From positions 124,001-188,000 of the forward strand of contig JAFABB010000007.1 of assembly GCA_023426245.1 (NCBI GenBank): DNA of 64,000 bases. Reading direction: 5' to 3'. Every line of letters begins with the position of its first letter. The stretch's first letter is position 1. The stretch is from Bacillota bacterium (GTDB lineage Bacteria; Bacillota; UBA4882; UBA8346). A program made the position numbers and the translations under genes. Below are positions 15,720-25,424 of this stretch, in pieces. The notes beneath the pieces were generated by a model. It was not told where the DNA came from. It did no database searches and saw only the letters and a list, made by a program, of their open reading frames with translations.

Positions 15720-17519
15720 ATGACGAATTTACAATCTCAAATTTATAGCGGCGGCACCGCAGTATCTTCCAATATCTTGAGTTTGGACATTATGACGGCA
15801 GTGAATAAAATTCCTTATGCCGAGATCGTGATCGGGGAGGGTGGAACCGGTAACAAATCGCCGTTGGAACTGAGTGAGACGGCTTGTTTTGCACCGGGAA
15901 GTCCTATCGAGATTGTATTGTCAAATTCCACAGGGACTATGACGTTCGAAGGAATAGTCATTAAGCAACATTTGAAGAAGAATTCTTCGAATACATATTT
16001 AACAGTGGATATCAAAGACAGCGCTCATAAACTTAGTTTGACGAGGCAAAGCGCTGTCTTTGCCGAAAAAAATGACCAAACCATTATTTCGGATATCGCG
16101 AAAAAAGCAGGCTTAACAGTGGACTGCGCAGCAGATACATTACTGCATAAACAGATGGTGCAATATTACTGCACCAACTGGGATTTTATTGTCTCCCGTG
16201 CTGAAGCCAATGGTCTTTTAGTCTGCATCGAAAACGGAAAGCTTATATTGATAAAGCCAGATTTGACTGCGGCGGCCACTCAATTATCCGATATCCGGGA
16301 GTTTGAAGTTGAAGCCGATTTAAGTACGCAATACAATTCGGTGGCTGGAGTTTGTTGGGATATCAAAGAGCTAGGCTCGGTAAAAGCGGTTAATAATAAT
16401 GACAAAAGTGATATTCTCAAAAGTAAACACTCCTTCAGCAGTCTCGCGAAAGCAATGGGCACGGACCAATGCCTTTTGGTCAGTGGCGTTTCTGGAGAAA
16501 AGGATGAAATGACGGCTTGGGCCAATGCGGGCCTTATAAAAACCCGCTATTCATTAATCCGCGGCAGAATTTCGATTGAAGGCAATCCTACTTTGAAACT
16601 GGGGGGTATGGTGACCATCTCCGAGGCGGGGGACATTTTTGGCGCTACCGCCATTATATCCGGGATTCGGCATCGGATTAACCTAGATGGTTGGACTACA
16701 GATATCCAATGCGGTCTTTCCGGCAAGTGGTTTTACAAAACTGAGGATTTGGTGGAAAAACCGGCTTCCGGCTTACTACCGGGAATTAACGGGTTACAGG
16801 TTGGGATCGTTGAAGCATATCCCGGGGAGGGAGATCCGGATAAAATCGACCGGATTAAGGTAAGGATTCCGGTCTTCGCAGAACTTGACGCCAAACCAAG
16901 TGTCATTTGGGCCCGGCTGAACCAACCCTACGCTGGCGACCAGAGAGGGTTTTTTTGGGTCCCGGAAACCGGCGATGAAGTGGTGGTGGGGTTCTTTAAT
17001 GACGATCCCCGTCATGCAGTCGTTCTCGGTTCGCTCTATAATGGGAAAACTAAAACACCGTTAGATTTTACAGAAAAGAATTATGATAAAGGGATCATTA
17101 CCAAGAACGGGATCAAGTTAGTTTTCACTGATGAAAAAGATAAAGAAAAATTGGTCATTACAACTCCCGGTGGAAATAAAGCCTTACTTGAAGATGAAAA
17201 CGGGATCACGGTGGAGGACAAGAACCACAATAAAATTAGCTTGCATGATAAGGGAATGTCCGTGGAAGACAAAAACAAAAATACGGTTACTACAACTGAA
17301 AAAGGAATGGTAATTGAAGATACTAACAAAAATAGGCTTACCCTCAACAATCAAGGTTTGGAACTCAAAGACTCGAATGGGAATGCTATTACTCTGAGCA
17401 GCGCCGGGATTGTGGTTAAAGACATGAACGGTAATAAAATGGCATTAGAAGCAAGCGGAATTACTGTTCAAAGTTCAGCCAATGTGACAGTGAAGGGAAC
17501 TATGATCAATTTGAATTAA
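15720..17519 (+). CDS. eCIS VgrG-like spike (Afp8-like)
   Basis: A 599-residue spike protein. Residues 1-340 are the gp27-like hub (SANGLLVC-type barrel region, AEANGLLVCIENGKL). About 360-445 is the gp5 OB-fold (VGIVEAYPGEGDPDKIDRIK, then FFWVPETGDEVVVGF and RHAVVLGSLYNG). Residues 460-599 are a beta-helix of about 17-residue repeats with the pattern G-x-x-VEDKN-x-N. It ends in VTVKGTMINLN without a lysozyme or toxin domain. The PAAR tip is encoded separately at 44196. Confidence 0.94.
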   Translation: MTNLQSQIYSGGTAVSSNILSLDIMTAVNKIPYAEIVIGEGGTGNKSPLELSETACFAPGSPIEIVLSNSTGTMTFEGIVIKQHLKKNSSNTYLTVDIKDSAHKLSLTRQSAVFAEKNDQTIISDIAKKAGLTVDCAADTLLHKQMVQYYCTNWDFIVSRAEANGLLVCIENGKLILIKPDLTAAATQLSDIREFEVEADLSTQYNSVAGVCWDIKELGSVKAVNNNDKSDILKSKHSFSSLAKAMGTDQCLLVSGVSGEKDEMTAWANAGLIKTRYSLIRGRISIEGNPTLKLGGMVTISEAGDIFGATAIISGIRHRINLDGWTTDIQCGLSGKWFYKTEDLVEKPASGLLPGINGLQVGIVEAYPGEGDPDKIDRIKVRIPVFAELDAKPSVIWARLNQPYAGDQRGFFWVPETGDEVVVGFFNDDPRHAVVLGSLYNGKTKTPLDFTEKNYDKGIITKNGIKLVFTDEKDKEKLVITTPGGNKALLEDENGITVEDKNHNKISLHDKGMSVEDKNKNTVTTTEKGMVIEDTNKNRLTLNNQGLELKDSNGNAITLSSAGIVVKDMNGNKMALEASGITVQSSANVTVKGTMINLN

Positions 17520-17537
17520 TGGAAGAAGGAGGGTACG

Positions 17538-17927
17538 ATGGCTGCCCCAAATGACTTAGGCACGGGTTGGAATTTTCCACCCCGATTTTTTAATAATGGA
17601 AAAGATGTTTCGCTGGTGTCCGATGAGGAGGATGTACATCAGGCATTAGAAATACTCATTTCCACAGCATTAAAAGAGCGGCTTAACTACTCCGATTATG
17701 GATGTGATATGAAGCAGTTTATGTTTGAAGAAGTAAACCGGGGGTTAGTCCTGGAGATTCAGCAAATGATTTTAAACTCGATTTATGATTACGAACCGCG
17801 AGTGCAGGTGGATAATATTGAAGTCACTCAATCGAAGGATGCTCAGGAGCTGCTAATCAGTATCGACTATCAAATAATATCGACCAGTAGCGAGGAAAAT
17901 TTGGAGTACTCTCTTTCGCTAGGTTGA
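17538..17927 (+). CDS. Baseplate wedge protein gp25/GPW-like (Afp9)
   Basis: A 129-residue gp25 family member with SDEEDVHQALEILISTALKE and RLNYSDYGCDMKQFMFEE (normally RP..FGS.L), then IYDYEPRVQVDNIEV. gp25 connects the sheath to the wedge. ATG follows AGAAGGAGG. A terminator-like hairpin follows at 17970, before the giant baseplate gene. Confidence 0.94.
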   Translation: MAAPNDLGTGWNFPPRFFNNGKDVSLVSDEEDVHQALEILISTALKERLNYSDYGCDMKQFMFEEVNRGLVLEIQQMILNSIYDYEPRVQVDNIEVTQSKDAQELLISIDYQIISTSSEENLEYSLSLG

Positions 17928-17969
17928 GCAAAGGACTTGTCCTTGCATCTTGTCTCTTTAATCGAGAGG

Positions 17970-17992
17970 AAGAACTTGGACGAGTTCTTTTT
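17970..17992 (+). terminator. Terminator-like hairpin inside the eCIS operon
   Basis: AAGAACT (17970-17976) pairs with AGTTCTT (17983-17989), followed by TTTA. It may lower expression of the downstream baseplate and fibre genes. Confidence 0.6.
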
Positions 17993-18145
17993 ATACAAAA
18001 TGTTTTTTAGAAATTGCATAATGGTATGGATGTCGTTTTCTTCAAATAGATAACGATTTGACCCGGAGCGATTGTAGGAAACGGTCTCTTTAAAATTATG
18101 CAATTCCCTCATTTAAAAAAAGAATAAAAGATAAAGGGTATTGTT

Positions 18146-21100
18146 ATGGATAATAAAAATAACAGATCGGGAACAAGTCAGAATGACAAAGCACTGGTTG
18201 CACTAGAACCGGCTTATGTTTCGGTCGAAGAACGTTCGTTTGCCGACTTATTGGCATATCTCCGGGAATATGCCCAATCCGTTAACTTCTATAATGAAAA
18301 CAACAAGCTAAACGGTTCCTGGAAGCCATTTCTGGATTTTAGCGATAAGGAGATTTTAGAATTGGCTGAATTAATAGAGGACCCGGCCATTTTTAGCGAG
18401 GATTCCACACGTCTCGAAAAGTATTCCAAACCGCATCTGGCGCTGTTATTGACTTTTTTAAAATTGCTGCAATATCCGAAAGAGAAATTTGCCGCACTTA
18501 CTGAGAAAAATGTGGAATATTTTTATAAAAATGTTCTCCATCTGGAGGAAAAAGCAGAGGTCCCCGACCAGGTCCATGTGATTTTCTCCTTAGCAAAGGA
18601 TGTCAAAGAACATCTGTTGCAAAAGGGGACCCTGTTAAATGCCGGTAAGGATAATACGGGTACCGACTTACATTATCAGGTCACCGAAGAGGTGGTACTG
18701 AATACTGCTACAGTTACTGATATAAAAACGATTCATCTGAGCAAAACGGCTACCGATATTAAGTATGTGCATCAAAGCAACGACCAAGGCGATGTGGGAT
18801 TCGAAAAAATGCTATGCCTGGTTCTTGGCGGATTATCTGGTCTTCCACTGTATTACAACCGTTCCGGGCAGGCAATTCAGGTAAATGCAGCATATCTGCG
18901 GACCGATTTGTACAAACGGATCAAGGGAAAAGAGCGGGACGAACTAAATATATACGATGCTGGGTATATTCTCGAATCCCTTTGTTTTAAATCAATCAAA
19001 GACTTTATGGTTTGTCTGGATTTATTGTACCGGGAAATTAATCGGGGATATGCCGGAGTAACGTATCCGGCAGATCAAGAATGGGAGCAAGCTTATACGA
19101 TTCTGGCAGAAGTTCACCAGGAAAGAATCGCCCGGAGCCGGCGGGCTGAATTAAAAACGATTCACCGGGAATCGGGTTTTGAAGCCATGATGGAGTATGT
19201 TTTTGGTGAACCCAGCCCCGGAGATATGCTTTATAAAATGCCAAATAATATCAGTACACTGTTGGGATTAGCGGATGCTTCCAATGAAGCTGCCAGACAA
19301 TATATTGAAAATAAATTATGCATGACAGTTGAAGATTTCCGGACCATCATGGCGAAAAAGGATGTGGCCTTAACCACTGTCGCAGGGGATGAAGTCTACG
19401 CTTTACTGGAAACGGCATGGACCAAAAAACGGGAGTATCAGTATCCTAAGATCGGTTCGGAAATTATTAACGGATTTTATGCGGATACGGTTTATGCTTC
19501 GGATATTGACACAGCCGTCGGACGGTTTAAACCCTTCGCCAATTCGACATCTGCTGAGTCGTCAGAAACGATCCAATTGGGTTTCGCTGTAAACTCGCCA
19601 TTACTCCGTTTGGCAGAGGGAGAAAGGGAAATTGAGTTAATTGTTTCCTGCAAGCCCGATTCCATCGACACTGATAAACTCTCCAGTTTAACTATAGACC
19701 CAGGAGAGATCTTTCTAACCAGTCTAAGCACTGCGGTTGGCTGGCATACAGCGGACAATGTGGATGTTGAGAACGGTAAATTCATCATTAAACCGGAGCA
19801 AAAAGCTTACCACCGGGAGGATGCCAGCTTACTCTGTGATATCGCTAAATTTGATCTCTTTGACGAGAACACCGTCAATTGTTATGTCGGTTTCGACAAC
19901 GGAAAGGTTTACCAGATTGACAACGTAGATGGGGCAACCAATACCATGAGGGTTCAGTCAACCGGTTTGACTCAGGATTTCGGAACTGACCGGTTTATCA
20001 CGAGATTAGTACCAAAAACATTTGTGGCGGAACTAGCGGCGAAATTGGCGCCTTCGAAGTATGCAACCAGTGTTGTTAGTATGGTTGAAACCTTTGACCA
20101 AAACTACCAAGGGAAATACTTTATTGATGATCAAGGGAAAATATTTTTAGTAAAAGAATTTATTAGCGCAAGTGAGGTCAACATTACTTACTGTGGGGCG
20201 CTTAAAGCTGAAACTTCCCAAGGATTGAGTGATGCTCAGCGTTTACTAGTGAATAAAGTCTGGCAAACCATCGCCTTTGAATATGATGAAACGAAAGACC
20301 CCAGTGGAATTGCCATCTCCAGCGTCTACTCAGCAGAAAAAGATTTTCAATTTGAAGTTACGGATGCTGCATTAAAAGTTACTTATCCGGCGGGGGCTAA
20401 GGCGCAGGATTTGTTGGAGGCCTGGGAAGACTGGAAAGATAATCCTTTGCATGAACCGGGAAGATATGAGATCACAGGAGTCGGTCCGGTTACGGCGGAT
20501 TTACGTGAGACCACCCAGGAGCTGGAACTTACCGGGGAAGTGATCAAACGGTATGAATCGCTGGCGGATAACGGAATCCGGGTTACTTACCATGGACGTC
20601 CGGTAGATATAGCCAATTTACTTATCACGGAACCGTCCGGCACAGTTGACCAGGCAGCGTTCCTTATTTCAGGGGATACATTGACGATTACACCGGGCCG
20701 TGTTTCTCAAACCGCAAATCAAATTGTAGCAGACTGGCGTCTCTGGCTGGAAAAAGCCAGTAATTTGGCAAAAGGCTTTCAGATTGAAAGCAAGGATGGA
20801 CATCTCTGGGAAGCGGTTCCGGTATCCGAGTTGGCCTTAAGCGCTCAGGATAAGCAGGTAAAAAAATGTGAGATTCACAATCTGTACGGGGTCGGCATTC
20901 GGGTTTGGTACACCGGACCGGTAGCGGACGAACCTAAGTTAATTTTGAAAGAAAATGATATTGATCTCTTTGATTTCGATGTGAGCGAGCAAACCTTAAC
21001 CGTTAAATATCCTTCGTCCAGTACCACTTCGGCAGATGATTTGGTGGATGCGTGGATGGAATGGAAAGCTTCAGAATTGAATGATCCGGAGAATTTTGAG

Positions 21101-24100
21101 ATCGAAACCATGGGTGACGGTTTGTGGACCATTGAAGCACAGACCGAAAAGGAATTGCAGGCTTCTGAAAACAGGGTGATCGAATGTACGATTGATAAGG
21201 CAGGCATTATTGCCAGGTATAAGTTGGCCGATAATTATCAAAATGCCGTGCTGGAATTGGTCAAAGATGAGGATGCCATTGATTTTAGTTTTGGCTATAG
21301 TGATTTGATTGATACGGTTCACGGAGGGATCATGGCCAAAAAGCTAACCATTCAATATCCGCCGTTGCCCATTATCAGCGATCCGGCGATTCAAACCGAC
21401 TATCAAAAGAAACATGTTCAAGCGCTTTTGTCCAAATGGAACCGGGAATATAAAAAACAAGGATTTTCGATGCTCCGCCAATCCGAGGACGCCCAGTGGG
21501 CTAAGGATCTGCCGGAAGATTTAGTCGTAAACTTTATGGACAATTTGAACTATGTTTGTACCGTAAATCCAGATGGTTTTGTGGTCAAATATACACCGGT
21601 CGGGATAACGGCGCCCTATTCAGAAATTCCTAAGGCTCAAGTAGTAATCCGCGAGAATGTCAATGATACCTTTGCGTTTCAGTTGAGTAACGACTATACA
21701 AACAATATTAAGACATTATTTATCAACTATCCGACTTCCCGGAAGAAGCGTACCGTGACCAATCTTTTACTGGCGTGGAAAGGTACGGATACAACTTTAT
21801 TAGATTCGGACAGCTTGTATTTTACGGAAAAAGGCGTATTAAAAGAGTTTGGACTGGCTCTTTCGGGCACAGGCAAATGGGAGATCACCGGTATTACCGA
21901 ACTTGATTTGACGGCGGAGATCACTCCGGAGACAGCCTATACCGATGCTGTCAATCAGAAGTTTTTCAGTTATCAAACAGCTGACGTCAACGGGTTTACC
22001 ATTCTTTATGCCGGGCCGAACGGAGTATCTCCACAGGTGACTCTGGTGGAAACGGAAGCAGACTATTTTTCCGTCAATGTTGTTCCGAGTTACAATCAAT
22101 TATATGACCTCAATATCGGCGAAAAGTTGACGATCAGCTACCCGCGACGTAGTGATAAGCGGCGGCTCGTCGATCTTTTAAAGGTGTGGCAAAAATATAA
22201 AAAGGAATATTCGGACTTATCCAATTGGATTTTCGGCTTTGATATAGTAGACACTTCGCCGGTGCTGGAAAAGCGTGCCAAGTCAGCTTTATTGACCACC
22301 GGTGACCGGGTTCGGACTTATCAGATTGCCAACGGTATTCGTTTTTGTTATATAGGGCACCGGGATAATCCTACTGTGGCCCTGGAAGAGATAGTCGACT
22401 TTAGCGATGCGGCTGTGGGAGAAAAACTTCTGTGGGATAATGGTGAAATATTTTCAATCACTGAAAAGCAAGACTCAAATACCGTAAAAGTGGCTGCGGA
22501 TACCCAGAATATTAACATTTACGACCAAATTAAGCTGTATGCGGCGGATGCCATTTGTTTGGAGACGCTGAAATTCACGATCCGGCTGGATGAAAATTTT
22601 CCGGCAATAGTTTCTTTACCAGGGGAAGATTTGGCGGCGGAGCCTGGGGTTAAGATTTTGCTAAATCCGGCAGCACTTACTGGAGAGGCTAATTCTGTCG
22701 CAATTTTTTACGACTGTTTTAAGTCGGTTATCGTAGAGCGAATCGACTTGAGGGTTGGCGTAAAAGGGGCGATCGATGTAAAGATGCGCGGGGACCTGGC
22801 GATGATTAATCCGGACAATCCATTTATTCCTTTTGGTCAAACCCCTGTTCCACCGGCCCGGTTTTACTTTGCCAATCGGGAGATCTGCGAGAAAAAACTG
22901 GACGTTCTCCAAGTTAACGTTAACTGGGCGGAGAAAGATTATTTAACAGCAGCCGGCTTACCGGATATGACGAAATATTATTACGCCTACTCCCATTCCG
23001 GCATGAGTGAAATTGGGACGATTAAAAATGAAGACTTTGAAGTAAATCTGCAGTTTCTAGATAAGCGTTCTTGGATGGATGTTTCTGAAATACCGCACAA
23101 ATTATTCAGTACCAATTGGTCATATGATAATTTTACGAAGCAGACTTACCAAGGAATACTATTCACAGAGGATGAAGAGCTACCTAAAGATCCCCTGGAA
23201 TGGCCGCGTTACTATAAGATGGAACTGTTAAACCAGGGTTTCTTAAACGAAATTTACCCGGATCTGTTAACAGGAAATATGCAAGCTGAACGCAATGTCC
23301 AGGCGGCCCAAAGCACCTATGATACCATTAAACAAGAAATACAGAATTATCAAGAGCAGGTGAAAGCGGCGAAACTTTCTGAGGCAGAGGCGAGAGAAAG
23401 CGAATACGATTATTATCAACCGGTGATCGCGGAACCAAGGAAATTGCCATCAATACCCCAAAACGATTTAGACATTGCCAATTTAGAATTAAACTTGCCG
23501 TATTCACCGGAAATTCAATCTCTCACAATTGATTATACCGCTTCCGCTAAGTTGATTCCAGGCACCGTAAACGACTCGACCGAGGTTCCGGTCCGTTTCT
23601 TCCGGTTTCACCCATTCGGCTACGACGAGATCGGAGTTACCGATACGATAGACGATTATCTGTTGCCCCAGTATGATCAGATGGGATACATATTTATCGG
23701 GATCGAAAATGCTGAGCCGCTTCAAACCGTATCACTGTTGTTCCAAATGGTCTCCGGCAGCGGTGAAGTGAATCTGACGATTCCGGAGGTGAACTGGAGC
23801 TATCTTGCATCAAACCAATGGGTTGATTTTAAGGAAGCGGAGATTATAAAGGATAAAACTTTCGGAATGGAGGATACTGGAATTATTCGCTTTAGTATTC
23901 CGGAGGGGGCGACGACAACCAATACCGTCTTGCCGGATCAGCGTTGTTGGCTCCGGGCCACTGTTCCGGAGAATATCGTGGCGTTTCCCGATATTTTGGA
24001 CATTCGCGCGCAAGCGGTTTGCTTAACCTATTTGGATCAAGGTAATGATCCACAATATTTGGCAACACCCTTAGCAGCAAGTAGTATTAACGAATTGGAA

Positions 24101-25405
24101 ACCCGGGATCCGGAGATTAAAAAAGTAGAGCAACCGTTTACTTCCTTTAACGGGAAACCCGCTGAGACAAGCGACGAGTTCAATGTCCGGGTGAGTGAAC
24201 GGTTGAAGCATAAGAATCGGGCTTTGACGTTGGATGATTATGAGAAATTAATCTTGACTCAATTTCCTCAGATTCATAAGGTGAAATGTATGCCGCAAGA
24301 TGAATTAACCTTATTTGAACCATCGAGTCAGGGAGAAATCGTCATCATCGTCATTCTGAAAAATTGTAACTCCATCCCGTTTTTCCCGTTAAAGCCGAAA
24401 ACGCCCGCAAATTTACTTGAGGAAATTAAAGAGTACATTGAACCTTTAATGCCTCCGTTAGTGAACGTGATTATCCGTAACCCGCAATTTGAAGAGGTCA
24501 CCTATAGATTGGCGGTCAGATTTATTGGCGGGTATGATCAGGGATTTTATATCAACCAATTAAATGATGATATAAAACGGTTCCTATCGCCGTGGGCCTA
24601 TGAGCAAGATGCGGATATCAGCTTTGGGAGCGCGGTGTATAGTTCAGCCTTAATTAATTATTTGGAGAAAAAATCGTATATCGATTATGTTGCCAATTTC
24701 AACCCGATGCAACAGACCATTCAACATGCGACCTATACTGAAGTATTACCGTTGTTTTTGACGGATGATAACGTGATTACAACAAAATATCCGGATTCCA
24801 TTTTGGTCTCCGCCGATAGTCATATAATTGACGTGATTACGACGGAGTTTTTTGATCCCGGTGCCTTTCGGGGAATCGGTCATATGAAAATCGGCAGCGA
24901 TTTTTGGGTAGATCGGCCCGGGGCTATTTTTAGCGTCGGCCTTGGTCAAATGGAAATTGAGGCTTGGCCGGTATTGCGATATGCCTTTGCGGATATTCCA
25001 GTCAAGTTAACGGTAGCAGCAACTGTGAAGGGGGTGGTATTCCCTCCGAAGGAGATTACCACGCAGTTTTCCCGGAATGACTCCCAACAAATTTGGGATA
25101 AGTTTAGAGAGGCTGGTTACTTCGACCAAACCGGAAATGTCAACGCCGCCAAGGACTTTTATGCGGAAGACTTTTATCTTTTTGACCAACCGGGACAATT
25201 TGCAAAGTACTTAAAAAATAATCTGAGTAACTTTACCTTTGAAATCGTCGCCGCAAACTTTGACCCGGCTGCCGGGAAGCAAGATGAGTTTAGTTATTCG
25301 GTACAAACCCTTGATTGCAATGGATTGGAAACGGCAGCTGTCAACGTCTTAAAAGCGGGAGCCGGTTTTGATGGTATCAGCCAATATCCATTTATCGTGT
25401 ATTAG
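18146..25405 (+). CDS. Giant baseplate protein (Afp11 / gpJ-like) with inserted repeats
   Basis: A 2419-residue protein in the Afp11 position. The N-terminal 150 residues (RSFADLLAYLREYAQSVNFY...) and the C-terminal third fit the Afp11/baseplate J-like family, for example PAETSDEFNVRVSERLKHKN and RALTLDDYEKLILTQFPQIH, then VIIVILKNCNS. Typical Afp11 proteins are near 1000 residues. The extra length lies partly in residues 720-1415, where about six repeats of 100-130 residues follow the pattern G-[IF]-x-V-x-Y-x-G, LT-[IV]-x-YP, and a Leu/Ala-x-W helix. Two such repeats also occur in the fibre at 30339. Near the C-terminus comes QQIWDKFREAGYFDQTGNVN, seen also in the 33668 product. The wedge role is inferred from position; the insertions may stand outside the baseplate. 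Confidence 0.85.
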   Translation: MDNKNNRSGTSQNDKALVALEPAYVSVEERSFADLLAYLREYAQSVNFYNENNKLNGSWKPFLDFSDKEILELAELIEDPAIFSEDSTRLEKYSKPHLALLLTFLKLLQYPKEKFAALTEKNVEYFYKNVLHLEEKAEVPDQVHVIFSLAKDVKEHLLQKGTLLNAGKDNTGTDLHYQVTEEVVLNTATVTDIKTIHLSKTATDIKYVHQSNDQGDVGFEKMLCLVLGGLSGLPLYYNRSGQAIQVNAAYLRTDLYKRIKGKERDELNIYDAGYILESLCFKSIKDFMVCLDLLYREINRGYAGVTYPADQEWEQAYTILAEVHQERIARSRRAELKTIHRESGFEAMMEYVFGEPSPGDMLYKMPNNISTLLGLADASNEAARQYIENKLCMTVEDFRTIMAKKDVALTTVAGDEVYALLETAWTKKREYQYPKIGSEIINGFYADTVYASDIDTAVGRFKPFANSTSAESSETIQLGFAVNSPLLRLAEGEREIELIVSCKPDSIDTDKLSSLTIDPGEIFLTSLSTAVGWHTADNVDVENGKFIIKPEQKAYHREDASLLCDIAKFDLFDENTVNCYVGFDNGKVYQIDNVDGATNTMRVQSTGLTQDFGTDRFITRLVPKTFVAELAAKLAPSKYATSVVSMVETFDQNYQGKYFIDDQGKIFLVKEFISASEVNITYCGALKAETSQGLSDAQRLLVNKVWQTIAFEYDETKDPSGIAISSVYSAEKDFQFEVTDAALKVTYPAGAKAQDLLEAWEDWKDNPLHEPGRYEITGVGPVTADLRETTQELELTGEVIKRYESLADNGIRVTYHGRPVDIANLLITEPSGTVDQAAFLISGDTLTITPGRVSQTANQIVADWRLWLEKASNLAKGFQIESKDGHLWEAVPVSELALSAQDKQVKKCEIHNLYGVGIRVWYTGPVADEPKLILKENDIDLFDFDVSEQTLTVKYPSSSTTSADDLVDAWMEWKASELNDPENFEIETMGDGLWTIEAQTEKELQASENRVIECTIDKAGIIARYKLADNYQNAVLELVKDEDAIDFSFGYSDLIDTVHGGIMAKKLTIQYPPLPIISDPAIQTDYQKKHVQALLSKWNREYKKQGFSMLRQSEDAQWAKDLPEDLVVNFMDNLNYVCTVNPDGFVVKYTPVGITAPYSEIPKAQVVIRENVNDTFAFQLSNDYTNNIKTLFINYPTSRKKRTVTNLLLAWKGTDTTLLDSDSLYFTEKGVLKEFGLALSGTGKWEITGITELDLTAEITPETAYTDAVNQKFFSYQTADVNGFTILYAGPNGVSPQVTLVETEADYFSVNVVPSYNQLYDLNIGEKLTISYPRRSDKRRLVDLLKVWQKYKKEYSDLSNWIFGFDIVDTSPVLEKRAKSALLTTGDRVRTYQIANGIRFCYIGHRDNPTVALEEIVDFSDAAVGEKLLWDNGEIFSITEKQDSNTVKVAADTQNINIYDQIKLYAADAICLETLKFTIRLDENFPAIVSLPGEDLAAEPGVKILLNPAALTGEANSVAIFYDCFKSVIVERIDLRVGVKGAIDVKMRGDLAMINPDNPFIPFGQTPVPPARFYFANREICEKKLDVLQVNVNWAEKDYLTAAGLPDMTKYYYAYSHSGMSEIGTIKNEDFEVNLQFLDKRSWMDVSEIPHKLFSTNWSYDNFTKQTYQGILFTEDEELPKDPLEWPRYYKMELLNQGFLNEIYPDLLTGNMQAERNVQAAQSTYDTIKQEIQNYQEQVKAAKLSEAEARESEYDYYQPVIAEPRKLPSIPQNDLDIANLELNLPYSPEIQSLTIDYTASAKLIPGTVNDSTEVPVRFFRFHPFGYDEIGVTDTIDDYLLPQYDQMGYIFIGIENAEPLQTVSLLFQMVSGSGEVNLTIPEVNWSYLASNQWVDFKEAEIIKDKTFGMEDTGIIRFSIPEGATTTNTVLPDQRCWLRATVPENIVAFPDILDIRAQAVCLTYLDQGNDPQYLATPLAASSINELETRDPEIKKVEQPFTSFNGKPAETSDEFNVRVSERLKHKNRALTLDDYEKLILTQFPQIHKVKCMPQDELTLFEPSSQGEIVIIVILKNCNSIPFFPLKPKTPANLLEEIKEYIEPLMPPLVNVIIRNPQFEEVTYRLAVRFIGGYDQGFYINQLNDDIKRFLSPWAYEQDADISFGSAVYSSALINYLEKKSYIDYVANFNPMQQTIQHATYTEVLPLFLTDDNVITTKYPDSILVSADSHIIDVITTEFFDPGAFRGIGHMKIGSDFWVDRPGAIFSVGLGQMEIEAWPVLRYAFADIPVKLTVAATVKGVVFPPKEITTQFSRNDSQQIWDKFREAGYFDQTGNVNAAKDFYAEDFYLFDQPGQFAKYLKNNLSNFTFEIVAANFDPAAGKQDEFSYSVQTLDCNGLETAAVNVLKAGAGFDGISQYPFIVY

Positions 25406-25424
25406 CAGATAAGGAGAAGGACAG

